8,472 nucleotides of DNA from JAWPNA01 sp045402695 (GTDB lineage Bacteria; Acidobacteriota; Polarisedimenticolia; JACPZX01; DASXTC01), in contig JAWPNA010000197.1 of the NCBI GenBank assembly GCA_045402695.1, positions 1 to 8,472 of the forward strand, written 5' to 3'. The notes beneath the pieces were generated by a model. That model made no database searches and had not been told where the DNA came from. It was given only the letters and a program-made list of their open reading frames with translations. Of the stretch, positions 1 to 7,019 are shown piece by piece. The position numbers and the translations under genes are program-made. Each line of letters begins with the position of its first letter. Within the stretch, counting starts at the first letter, position 1.

Positions 1-2272
1 CTCCCAGCGCGCCCAGAGCGGCACACAGCGCGACCATCGCCACGCGTGCGCGAAAGCGGCTGTAAAGAAATGATGCAGCGACCAGGAGAAGCCCCAGGAC
101 CACGAACGACACGATCCGGTAGATCTCTCTCAGCTCCCAGACATCCACCAGGAACACCTTCAGCAGCGTCAGGCCGAACAGGCCCGAAGCGCCGTAGCGG
201 AACGGACGGCTCGACCGGATGAATCCGATCGCCATCATGCTCGAGGCGAACAGCGTCCACACGACCGAAACCGAGAGCAGGGCCCGCAGGTGGTTGCGCG
301 CCGTCTGATCGGCCGTGCCCGGCTGCAACCGGTAGTGGCCGTGCACCTCGGCCGTCAGAAGGACCAGCAGCAGGAACACGCCGAGCGCAAAGAGCAGCTT
401 CGAGATCGGCGCCGCGTGCGTGGCGTACGCGGCGTGTGCTTCGGCGCCGCCCGGGCGGCGCATCCAGTAGGCGGTCGCGAAGAAGGAGGCCACTCCCAGC
501 ATGCTCATCCAGAAAACGAAGTTGAAGAACATCAGGCCGGGGGCTTCGGCCACCCGGGCCGCCAGCCGCGCGAACGGCACGAGGGCCGCCAGCGTGAAAG
601 CGAGACCCGTCATCTCGACGGCGCGCTGCTGAAGGCGGCGGCCCACCACCATCAAGGCCAGTGGGAAGATCGCCCACAGCAGCATGATGGCACCGGCCTC
701 GAAATCAGCGCCCAGTGACCAGAGCGTGCACCACGATTCGATTTCCAGGTTGAGCGCGGCAATAAGGGCCACGGCAGCGGCGATCATGGCCCCCGGTGCC
801 AGCGCCGACTCATCGTGTAAGACGCGGCCGGCGTTGCGCCGGTAAAGCCATGCTGCTCCCAGCAGCGCGGCCACGACGAACGTCCAGGTGCCGAAGGTCG
901 GGTTCCAGAAGATGGTGAACGGCTGCGTGTGCAACGGCGTGTGCTTGATCAGCAGTCGCGCCGCGGACAAGCCCAGGATCGCGAGGCCCGCCAGACGCGT
1001 CAACGCCGCGCCATAGCGGAAGCCCAGGTACAGGATGAGGAGCCCCTGCGCCGCCCACGCGATCGTGATCCCGTGCAGGCCGAGCTGAAGCGGGATCGCC
1101 AGCGTCAGAAACGCGATGCTGATCCCCAGGATGGAGATGGTCAGTCCCCGATCCTCGGGCAACCGGCGCCGCGCGTACGATCCCAGGCCGACGTAGCACG
1201 CCGACAGCGCCAGCGCGATGAATCCGACGGCCATGTCGCTGATCGGATGGATCATCCTGTAGAGGAAGCCGAAGGTGAAGGCCGCGTTGGCCAGCGCCAG
1301 GACGTGGTCCCGCGCGCCGGCGCCCACTTTGCGCACCAGGTTGTGCGCGTAGGGCACCAGAAGAAAGATCGCGAAGAAGACCGCGAGCCCGGCTACCGCC
1401 ACGCCCAGCCGCTCGCGCCGGTAGTACGAGACCTGCCATCCCGTGTAGAGCAGCGCCGTGCCGGCGAACGACAGGATGTCGAGCGGGCGCCAGCGCTTGA
1501 AGTAATCGACGACGAGCGCGCCCAGCGCCAGCACCGTGAGATACGCGAAGAGGAACTCCGCGGCGTCTAAACCCGTGGAGAGCAGCACCGGCGTCAGGTA
1601 GCCGCCGAGAAACGCCAGGATCGCCACCGCCATGCTGTCGGAGAGCAGCGCCAGAGCGAGGCCGCACACCGTGACGGCGGCCATCAGGACGAACGCCGGG
1701 GCGACCTCGATCAGTTGGTACAGGCGGAAGGAGAAGAAGAAAGAGAGGTAGAGCGCGGCGATGCCGCCTCCGGTGAGGCCCTGGGAGAAGATCCGGTGAC
1801 CGCGCCGCCGGCCGGTCTCCCCCAGCAGGACGGCGGCGACGCCGCACGCCACGCCGATGGCCACGCGGCCGCGCGGCCCGATCCACGCATTCTCGTACGC
1901 GTACTTGAGCATGAAGGCGAGTCCAAACAGAAGGGAGATGATCCCGGCCACGTTGAACCACCGCACGCCGATGCGGACCTCCAGCGCCGGCCGGCCGTCG
2001 GTGGCGGGCGGCTCCTGAGGCGGCTTCGGCGGCGGCCGGACAGGAGCCTCGGGGGCCGTGGGAGGCGCGGGCTCGTTCCTGCGCTCCGGCGGCGGAGATG
2101 GCCGGGGCGGCGGGCCGGTGGACGCGGGTCGCGCGGGCCGGCCGAGGTCGAGAATCTCCCGCTCGATGGCACGCAGCCGACGATCCAGTCTCGAGACCCA
2201 CACCAGCGCCACCACCGCCAGGATCGGCGCCGCCAGAAAGAGCAGGGCCACGGGGACGAAGAAGATCTCCAT
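1..2272 (-). CDS. DUF2339 family multi-pass membrane protein, C-terminus cut by window edge
   Basis: The reading frame is open from ATG 2272 to the window edge, giving 757 residues with no stop; family members are usually about 800-1000 residues, so most of the protein is present. A membrane segment lies at residues 2-25, followed by a short charged stretch (RLDRRLRAIEREI, about 28-40). A proline-rich linker spans about 45-93. The DUF2339 signature then starts near residue 100, with GVRWFNVAG, LKYAYENAWIGPRGR and a following glycine-rich helix. The rest is a long series of hydrophobic helices separated by short Arg-rich loops. The start is supported by GAGG six bases upstream and by the hydrophobic N-terminus. 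The gene begins 25 bases after the M24 stop, so the two are probably co-transcribed. The family has no established biochemical function; a role in envelope polymer or lipid handling would be a guess. Other frames here are also long and open, as expected in GC-rich DNA. Confidence 0.88.
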   Translation of the reverse strand, partial: MEIFFVPVALLFLAAPILAVVALVWVSRLDRRLRAIEREILDLGRPARPASTGPPPRPSPPPERRNEPAPPTAPEAPVRPPPKPPQEPPATDGRPALEVRIGVRWFNVAGIISLLFGLAFMLKYAYENAWIGPRGRVAIGVACGVAAVLLGETGRRRGHRIFSQGLTGGGIAALYLSFFFSFRLYQLIEVAPAFVLMAAVTVCGLALALLSDSMAVAILAFLGGYLTPVLLSTGLDAAEFLFAYLTVLALGALVVDYFKRWRPLDILSFAGTALLYTGWQVSYYRRERLGVAVAGLAVFFAIFLLVPYAHNLVRKVGAGARDHVLALANAAFTFGFLYRMIHPISDMAVGFIALALSACYVGLGSYARRRLPEDRGLTISILGISIAFLTLAIPLQLGLHGITIAWAAQGLLILYLGFRYGAALTRLAGLAILGLSAARLLIKHTPLHTQPFTIFWNPTFGTWTFVVAALLGAAWLYRRNAGRVLHDESALAPGAMIAAAVALIAALNLEIESWCTLWSLGADFEAGAIMLLWAIFPLALMVVGRRLQQRAVEMTGLAFTLAALVPFARLAARVAEAPGLMFFNFVFWMSMLGVASFFATAYWMRRPGGAEAHAAYATHAAPISKLLFALGVFLLLVLLTAEVHGHYRLQPGTADQTARNHLRALLSVSVVWTLFASSMMAIGFIRSSRPFRYGASGLFGLTLLKVFLVDVWELREIYRIVSFVVLGLLLVAASFLYSRFRARVAMVALCAALGALG

Positions 2273-2278
2273 GAAGCA

Positions 2279-2282
2279 CCTC
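2279..2282 (-). promoter_or_regulatory. Ribosome binding site of the DUF2339 gene
   Basis: GAGG on the minus strand lies six bases before ATG 2272, inside the 25-base gap after the M24 stop. It fixes the start used for the DUF2339 protein and fits translation from a shared transcript. Confidence 0.6.
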
Positions 2283-2297
2283 GCTTTTTCCCGGGGA

Positions 2298-3737
2298 TCA
2301 GAGCTTGAGGAAGCACCACTCCTTGGTCATGGGGACGGCACCCATCGGCACCGCGCCACGGGCGGTCACCAGCAGGCAGTCGGAGTGGTTGTAGCCGAAG
2401 CCTCCCTCCGGATCGTACAGCCCCGGCTCATTGCTGAACATCATCCCTTCCTGAAGCGTGGTGAAGTCGCCCAGCGCGATGTAGGGGGGCTGGTGCCCCT
2501 CCATCCCTTGCCCGTGGGCGGGCCGGTGATAGATGTAGTTCTGCATTCCCATCTTCACCTGGTAGTCGTGAACCGCCTTGGCCACGTGCGCGCACGACAC
2601 GCCGGCCACCGACTGCTCCTGCTGGATCCTGCACGATTCGGTGTGCGTGTCCCAGACCTTCTCCCGGTGCGCGTCCGACGGCGCGATCTGGTACGCCCGG
2701 TACAGCTCGCCTCCATATCCTCCGATGGTCACCACGCCGGCCACTTGCAATGCGTCGCCGCGCCGCACCGGATTGTGGTGGAACTGGTTCGGATGGGGGA
2801 AGGCTGTGCCGAGTCCGCTGCGCACCCCGACGTCAATCGAGATCCCCACCGCCGTGTGAGGGCGCCCGTCCCGCCGGACATCGTTCATGATGATCGACGC
2901 GCCGTATGACATCGTCTGCTGCGCGATCTCGTAGTCGACCAGACCGGTCCCGCGATCCAGTATCAGGTCGCGCGCGAAGGCGTGCATCCGGCTCCAGTAG
3001 TTCATCGCCCGCTGCGTCAGCGCGATCTCCTCGGTGGTCTTCACCATCCGCATCCTCACGCAGATCTCATCCACCTTCTTCAGGGTCGCCTTCGGAGCCA
3101 CTTCGGCGATCGTGGCGCGCGCCTTCTCATCGAGAGTGGCGTCGGTGCCGACGGTCTTCTCGGCGAATCCCCTTTTGCGAATTCCCTCCCACATCCACCG
3201 CGTGAGGTCGACGGCGTCGCCTTCGCCCACTTTCCCCTCGTTGGGAAAGCCCCCTCTTGCGTGCTTGAAGTCGAAGTAATGCTCACGGTCCCGGATCCAC
3301 CAGGCGGCCACCAGATCCCGATCGAGCGACGGGGCGAACCACGTGAGGTTCATTCCCTCCGCCGGGATCAAGATCGCGAACGGTCTTTCGGTCGTGGTGT
3401 GGAACAGTCCGGTGAAGTAGATGATGTTCCAGCGGTCGGTCAGCAGCGCCGCGTCAACGCCGCTTTCCTTCATCCTCTCCTGGAGGCGGCCGACCGCCGC
3501 CCGGTACCATGCCTCCCCGAGCCTGTCGAACGCTGCCGGCTCGGGATGGTCGGGCCGGTACGTCAACAGCTTCGCCGAGTCCCCTTCGGGCCCTCTGCCC
3601 TTGTTCTTCACCGCGCCATCGGCGGGCACACTGGCCGCTCCACTGGCCCCCACGACGAGATCGCTTGTGGCCAGCGCGGCGCCCACGCCGCAGACAATTC
3701 CTCTGCCGAGGAAGTCTCTCCGGTGCACCGTGTCCAT
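2298..3737 (-). CDS. Tat-exported M24 family (Xaa-Pro aminopeptidase/creatinase-like) protein with altered metal site
   Basis: This 479-residue protein has the two-domain layout of M24 proteins. Residues 1-35 form a Tat-type signal with HRRDFLG at 5-11 and a hydrophobic stretch, so export in folded form is likely. A creatinase_N-like domain follows at about 75-225 (SGVDAALLTDRWNIIYFTG). The pita-bread domain runs from about 240 to the end and is introduced by RMVKTTEEIALTQRAM. Key C-terminal motifs are GDALQVAG, GGYGGELYRAY, AHGQGMEGHQPP and FSNEPGLYDPEGG. His408 and Glu437 are 29 residues apart, as in E. coli PepP. Aligned without gaps to the usual DAG...GD.TRT segment, the first Asp ligand is Ala333 and the second is Glu344. 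The last Glu ligand (RIED region) reads NHSD. A standard dinuclear prolyl aminopeptidase is therefore doubtful; a mononuclear or non-peptidase M24 relative (DddP and creatinase are precedents) is possible. Start 3737 was chosen over 3770 for its strong ribosome binding site and correctly placed twin arginines. Confidence 0.88.
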   Translation of the reverse strand: MDTVHRRDFLGRGIVCGVGAALATSDLVVGASGAASVPADGAVKNKGRGPEGDSAKLLTYRPDHPEPAAFDRLGEAWYRAAVGRLQERMKESGVDAALLTDRWNIIYFTGLFHTTTERPFAILIPAEGMNLTWFAPSLDRDLVAAWWIRDREHYFDFKHARGGFPNEGKVGEGDAVDLTRWMWEGIRKRGFAEKTVGTDATLDEKARATIAEVAPKATLKKVDEICVRMRMVKTTEEIALTQRAMNYWSRMHAFARDLILDRGTGLVDYEIAQQTMSYGASIIMNDVRRDGRPHTAVGISIDVGVRSGLGTAFPHPNQFHHNPVRRGDALQVAGVVTIGGYGGELYRAYQIAPSDAHREKVWDTHTESCRIQQEQSVAGVSCAHVAKAVHDYQVKMGMQNYIYHRPAHGQGMEGHQPPYIALGDFTTLQEGMMFSNEPGLYDPEGGFGYNHSDCLLVTARGAVPMGAVPMTKEWCFLKL

Positions 3738-3744
3738 GCGCCAT

Positions 3745-3752
3745 CTCCCTCC
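3745..3752 (-). promoter_or_regulatory. Ribosome binding site of the M24 gene
   Basis: GGAGGGAG on the minus strand sits seven bases before ATG 3737. It decides the start: an in-frame ATG at 3770 would add 11 residues before the Tat motif, and an overlapping ATG only seven bases upstream of 3737 is out of frame. Confidence 0.7.
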
Positions 3753-3765
3753 ACCGTCGCGGGTC

Positions 3766-3771
3766 ATCATA
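3766..3771 (-). promoter_or_regulatory. Candidate -10 box (TATGAT) for the M24-DUF2339 unit
   Basis: TATGAT differs from the sigma-70-type -10 consensus by one base, in otherwise GC-rich DNA. It would give a leader of about 20 bases carrying the ribosome binding site. No good -35 hexamer lies 16-18 bases upstream; that position is occupied by the inverted repeat at 3782-3803. The promoter call is an inference from one hexamer. Confidence 0.35.
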
Positions 3772-3781
3772 CACGAAGATC

Positions 3782-3803
3782 AACGGCGAGAAGGGACGCC
3801 GTT
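3782..3803. repeat. Perfect 7-bp inverted repeat between the pseudogene and the M24 gene
   Basis: AACGGCG and CGCCGTT are separated by eight bases and can form a hairpin on either strand. No run of T follows on either side, so a standard intrinsic terminator is not supported. It lies after the last stop of the upstream remnant and just upstream of the candidate -10 box, so it could be an operator, a transcript-end hairpin or chance. Confidence 0.45.
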
Positions 3804-3828
3804 CACACCCGCCTGCCCGGCGAGAAGA

Positions 3829-4503
3829 TCAATTGGGACAGGGCGAGCTCTGGTCCAGATCCCCGCGCGGGCCGGGCGCGGGATTGGGGGCTGGGTCGGG
3901 GCCTCCAGGGCTGGGCACGTTGGCGAGAGCGCACGCGGCACCCGAGAAGCCGCCCGTCTGGCGCAGGGACCCCAGCGTTCCCGTCACCACGTCGTAACGC
4001 GTGTCGGCTCCGGACACGGGACCGAGGCTCTGCCACCGCACCTCGTTGAGGCCGGAGACCGGGTTGGGTCCCACGCTCAGATCGAGCACGCGCGGCGGTG
4101 CCGCGAAGACCTCGGGCACGTTGGGATCGCAGTCCATGTACCAGCGGGAAGCGGTGGGATCCGGCTCGAGACGTAGACCTGACGCGCGTTGGGGTAGCGG
4201 TCGTGGATCATCCGGACGATTTCCTCCTGGTCGGCCTGCAGGATCTGCGCGTCCTGAGGAAAGGGCTGCGTCGGGCCGGCCTCGGCCTCCTTCAGCCAGA
4301 CCGCCTGCACCTGCAGAGGTGTGACGCCGGAGGAAGTCAGGCGCTGGTTGATGGTGTTCCAGAAGACAGCGTTCTGGTTCGGGTCGATCACGCGCGCCGC
4401 CGACCACCCCCCTTGCGTGCTGTTCACAATCGTCACCCGGATGTTCCTTCCGGGACGCGATGTCTCGAAGCCATCTCGCGGGACGCAACGCGATCCCCGA
4501 CAT
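3829..4503 (-). pseudogene. Frame-disrupted remnant of a probable extracytoplasmic hypothetical protein
   Basis: Two protein-like segments lie in different frames. The first, about 4160-4445, reads RVTIVNSTQGGW, VTPLQVQAVWLKEAEAGP and RYPNARQVYVSSRI. This looks like part of an SGNH-hydrolase-like protein I associate, from memory, with Acidobacteriota-type genomes. Its frame has a stop at 4505-4503 upstream and ends at 4077. It breaks just after YVSSRI, where I would expect roughly another hundred residues. The second, about 3829-4165, reads RVLDLSVGPNPVSGLNEVRW and TRYDVVTGTLGSLRQTGG, resembling a C-terminal beta-sandwich-like module of secreted proteins, and ends SSPCPN. A continuous 224-codon frame from ATG 4503, with GGGGAGGT five bases upstream, covers the second segment but reads the first out of phase. 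Compensating indels plus an internal deletion explain this best. Assembly error is an alternative. The simple reading, one unbroken 224-residue protein, fits poorly because the first segment would be lost. Confidence 0.5.
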
Positions 4504-4508
4504 CAGCC

Positions 4509-4516
4509 ACCTCCCC
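4509..4516 (-). promoter_or_regulatory. Ribosome binding site in front of the disrupted gene
   Basis: GGGGAGGT precedes ATG 4503 by five bases. It suggests this was, or still is, a translation start, although the first conserved segment downstream lies in a different frame. Confidence 0.45.
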
Positions 4517-4579
4517 AACACTGACACGGACCGGCGTCCCTCTTCCCGGGTTTGATCTGAGGCGTCATGACCGGCTCGT

Positions 4580-5395
4580 TCACGGGGCCGGCCGGGGCCG
4601 GGCCCTGATCCACTCCACGTAAACCCGGATCCTCTCGATGTCGGCGTCCAGGATGATACGCCGAAACGGAGGCATCTTGACCGCCTGGTTGTCGAGAAAC
4701 CGGGCGGCCATGGGATTGTTGCGCAAGCGGGGGATTTCGCCGTCTCTCACCCAGGCGCGGAACTCCTCAGGGCTTCTCACCAGGTCATGGTAGTCGTCTG
4801 AGTCCCAAGGAGGGATGTATCCCTTGAAGGAACCAGGGTTGAGCAGAAGCCCGCGCCCTTCCGGACCGTGGCAGCCGAGGCAGCCGTGGACCACCACCAG
4901 ATCGCGCCCCTGGGCCGCCACGGGATCCTCGGGCCGGAACGCGCCCGAGACCGACTGGACGTAGGCGACAAGGTCCTCCAGCTCCGGGCCGCCGAGCCGG
5001 CCGCGGTAGGCCGGCATCGAGAGAAGCTGGCCCTTGCGTTGCTCCAGAGCCGCAGGCTCCCGCATCAGCCTGCGCGGCAGGCCGTCGAGTATCCACTCGC
5101 GGATCTCGTCCGGAGACTGGTTGAACATCATGAATGTGCCGCCGGCCCAGGATGGCACCTCCTCGATCCTGGCCCCCGCGTTCGGTATCCCGGCCATGCC
5201 CTCGGCGCCATGGCAGGCGAAGCACCCGAGGCGCTGTGCGACCTGCCTTCCCCGAAGAACAGGCGAAGCCACGCGCGCCCGCTCAGGGTCTCTGAACCAC
5301 CAGACTCCGATGAGCGCCCCCTGAGCGACCACGAGGACCAGCAGCAGCGCCGCCAGCGCCGGAAGAATGCGGGACGCAGACCCTCCCAGGTTCAT
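4580..5395 (-). CDS. Membrane-anchored diheme cytochrome c
   Basis: The 271-residue product has an N-terminal hydrophobic segment at about 11-33 that can serve as signal anchor, placing the rest in the periplasm. Two heme c sites follow: CFACH at 58-62 and CLGCH at 172-176. Each is followed by a plausible axial Met in an M-P motif (SMPAYRG, Met127; KMPPFRR, Met241), as in class I cytochromes c. The halves look duplicated: SPDEIREWILDG in the first and SPEEFRAWVRDG in the second. The role is electron transfer, but the partner cannot be named because no oxidase, reductase or dehydrogenase gene is adjacent. I chose ATG 5395; a TTG at 5422 would add nine residues. Neither has an ideal ribosome binding site: GAGG sits only two bases before the ATG. 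The gene starts about 95 bases after the acvB stop, so co-transcription is possible but unproven. Confidence 0.9.
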   Translation of the reverse strand: MNLGGSASRILPALAALLLVLVVAQGALIGVWWFRDPERARVASPVLRGRQVAQRLGCFACHGAEGMAGIPNAGARIEEVPSWAGGTFMMFNQSPDEIREWILDGLPRRLMREPAALEQRKGQLLSMPAYRGRLGGPELEDLVAYVQSVSGAFRPEDPVAAQGRDLVVVHGCLGCHGPEGRGLLLNPGSFKGYIPPWDSDDYHDLVRSPEEFRAWVRDGEIPRLRNNPMAARFLDNQAVKMPPFRRIILDADIERIRVYVEWIRARPRPAP

Positions 5396-5489
5396 CGCCT
5401 CATTCTGCCACCGGCTCGGCAAGGTTGGAAACCGAGTCCTGGCCCGGCCTGCCCCGCTCCTCCCGGGTTCTAGGAGTGATGGGCTCGCG

Positions 5490-7019
5490 CTATTTCCGCG
5501 GCGCCTCGGTCGCCGCGGCTTCCAGGAAACTGAGGATCCGCGACGTGATGCCCGCGAAGTCCCCGCCGAAATGATGTCCGCCCGGCAGCACCTCCCGCCT
5601 CACGCTCCCGGTGGGCTCGTTCGGACATCCCGAATCGGGGTCATCGGAAGGTTCCAGGCACAGCACGAGTGGGCCCGCGGAGCCCGCCAGCGCCTTGCGC
5701 ACCGGATAGTCGGTCGACACACCGCTCGTGTGAATCCAGTCGAGCGGGCTGATCTCGAAGGCAGCGAAGGCGCTCGGCGCCACAAGCACCAGACCGGCGA
5801 TCCGCGACAGCGGGCCCGCGCGATCCCCACCGCCGCGCGTCAGAGAGGCCGCCGTCACCTCGGCGCCGAAGGAGTACCCCCCGGCGTAGACGCGCGTCTC
5901 TTCCGGTATCGTCGCGATGAGCCGAGCCAGATCGGAGAGGAACTGATCCGGGCTCTTCGGCTGCCAAAAGTAGCGAAGCGCGTTGAACCCCACCACCGCC
6001 ACGCCGGCCTCGGCAAGCCCGGAGGCGATCTGCTGATCGATCTCCGCCCAGCCTCCGTCCCCGGACACGAACACGATCGCCTGCCGAGCTCCGTCCGGCC
6101 ACAGGACCCGCAGCGGCAGCCCCAGAGCCTCCAGGCCGGCTCCGATCCCGGAGTGCGAGCCGATCGGCACGTCGTGATGCGCCGTCTGAAGAGCCGTGTC
6201 GAAAGCCGCCGAGGCCCCCAGCAGGCTGTCCACCGCGGCGTCGAAGGCGGCGCCCCAGTTGCGCGGCACCGAGAAGCCGTGGCCCACCTTCGGAAGCATG
6301 ACCAGGCGCGCGTGAGGGATCTCCCCAACGAACCTCGATGTGGAGGCGGCATCGCACACCTGATCGACTTCTCCTTGCAGGGCGATCCACCGCGCGCCCC
6401 CCGTGGAGGCGGGCGCAAGGTCTGCCCGCGCGGGAAGGAAGCTCCTGCGCTTCCTCTCGTCGTAGGATGGCTTCCAGCCTCCGTGGCCGCAGATCGGCCG
6501 CGCCACCTCCAGATCGGGGCAGAAGCCGAGGCTCACGGCCCCTGCGAAAGACTCAGGCGGGGCCTGCGCGAGGGATCCGTACACCATCGTCGCGCCCGAT
6601 GAGTAGCCGATCAGGATCGGGGGCAGGTAACGCGGGAGCCTGCAGCTCTTCTGCACCGCCTGCGCGATCGATTCGAGCTCCCCCGCCGGATACCAGCACG
6701 CGCGCGCGTTACTCTCGGCGATCTTCCGCCAAGCCGGCAGCGAAAGCCCCGCGACGATGGCGCGCGGGGCTATCCTGCGGGCCATCTCAATCACGCCGAG
6801 GTTCCATCCCCCGTCGCCCGAGATGAAGAGAACCGCGCCGCGGGCGTTCTGAATCGGCTGGGGCCTGTACACACTCACTTTCCCGAGCAGGGGGACCGCC
6901 AGCGTCTCCTCCGTGAACGAGGCCGTTGTCCCCGCCCCCGGCGCAGCCATCGGCGCGACCATCGCCCCCGCGAGGGACATCACCGCCGCAAAGATCACAG
7001 GCAGCGCCAGCCGTTTCAC
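5490..7019 (-). CDS. acvB: AcvB/VirJ-family periplasmic lysyl-phosphatidylglycerol hydrolase
   Basis: This 509-residue protein has an N-terminal signal-like stretch (KRLALPVIFAAVMSLAG) and two tandem alpha/beta-hydrolase-like halves. Each half has the SGDGGW motif (67-72 and 319-324) and a nucleophile elbow: GYSSG with Ser140 and GYSFG with Ser383. Candidate acid and His residues are Asp219 and His247 in the first half, and Asp459/460 and His482/483 (GGHHFGGD) in the second. The second half corresponds to VirJ. In Agrobacterium AcvB hydrolyses lysyl-phosphatidylglycerol in the periplasm, balancing its synthesis by LpiA. Here the gene directly follows an MprF/LpiA-type synthase and its GTG start overlaps that stop in GTGA, which supports the same role and translational coupling. 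GAGG eight bases upstream supports the GTG. A longer in-frame extension to 7103 would read into the synthase and lacks signal character. Several Cys residues are compatible with disulfides in an oxidising compartment. Confidence 0.87.
   Translation of the reverse strand: MKRLALPVIFAAVMSLAGAMVAPMAAPGAGTTASFTEETLAVPLLGKVSVYRPQPIQNARGAVLFISGDGGWNLGVIEMARRIAPRAIVAGLSLPAWRKIAESNARACWYPAGELESIAQAVQKSCRLPRYLPPILIGYSSGATMVYGSLAQAPPESFAGAVSLGFCPDLEVARPICGHGGWKPSYDERKRRSFLPARADLAPASTGGARWIALQGEVDQVCDAASTSRFVGEIPHARLVMLPKVGHGFSVPRNWGAAFDAAVDSLLGASAAFDTALQTAHHDVPIGSHSGIGAGLEALGLPLRVLWPDGARQAIVFVSGDGGWAEIDQQIASGLAEAGVAVVGFNALRYFWQPKSPDQFLSDLARLIATIPEETRVYAGGYSFGAEVTAASLTRGGGDRAGPLSRIAGLVLVAPSAFAAFEISPLDWIHTSGVSTDYPVRKALAGSAGPLVLCLEPSDDPDSGCPNEPTGSVRREVLPGGHHFGGDFAGITSRILSFLEAAATEAPRK

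Noticed and set aside
290..1570. Plus-strand open frames at 290-718 and 929-1570
   Set aside because: Both are antisense to the DUF2339 coding frame and have charged, Gln/Arg-rich translations typical of reverse frames of membrane proteins.
810..2279. Long minus-strand open frame of 489 codons covering most of the DUF2339 gene in another frame
   Set aside because: Its translation is Arg/Pro/Ala-rich with no recognisable family, while the overlapping frame gives a clear DUF2339 membrane protein; it is a GC-rich shadow frame.
4584..4606. GC-rich palindromic stretch at the end of the cytochrome gene as a possible terminator
   Set aside because: It lies within the last codons (RARPRPAP) and has no downstream T run; the symmetry is explained by Arg/Pro/Ala codon composition.
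5396..5422. TTG at 5422 as start of the cytochrome gene
   Set aside because: No ribosome binding site precedes it, and the added nine residues are polar; ATG 5395 places the hydrophobic anchor closer to the N-terminus, though its own site is poorly spaced.
5396..5489. Intergenic gap between acvB and the cytochrome gene as promoter or terminator
   Set aside because: Only a weak 5-bp stem with a 12-base loop is visible, with no T run and no convincing -10/-35 pair.
5367..6602. Plus-strand open frame of 411 codons opposite acvB and the cytochrome gene
   Set aside because: Low-complexity Arg-rich translation, antisense to two well-supported genes; no family or ribosome binding site evidence.
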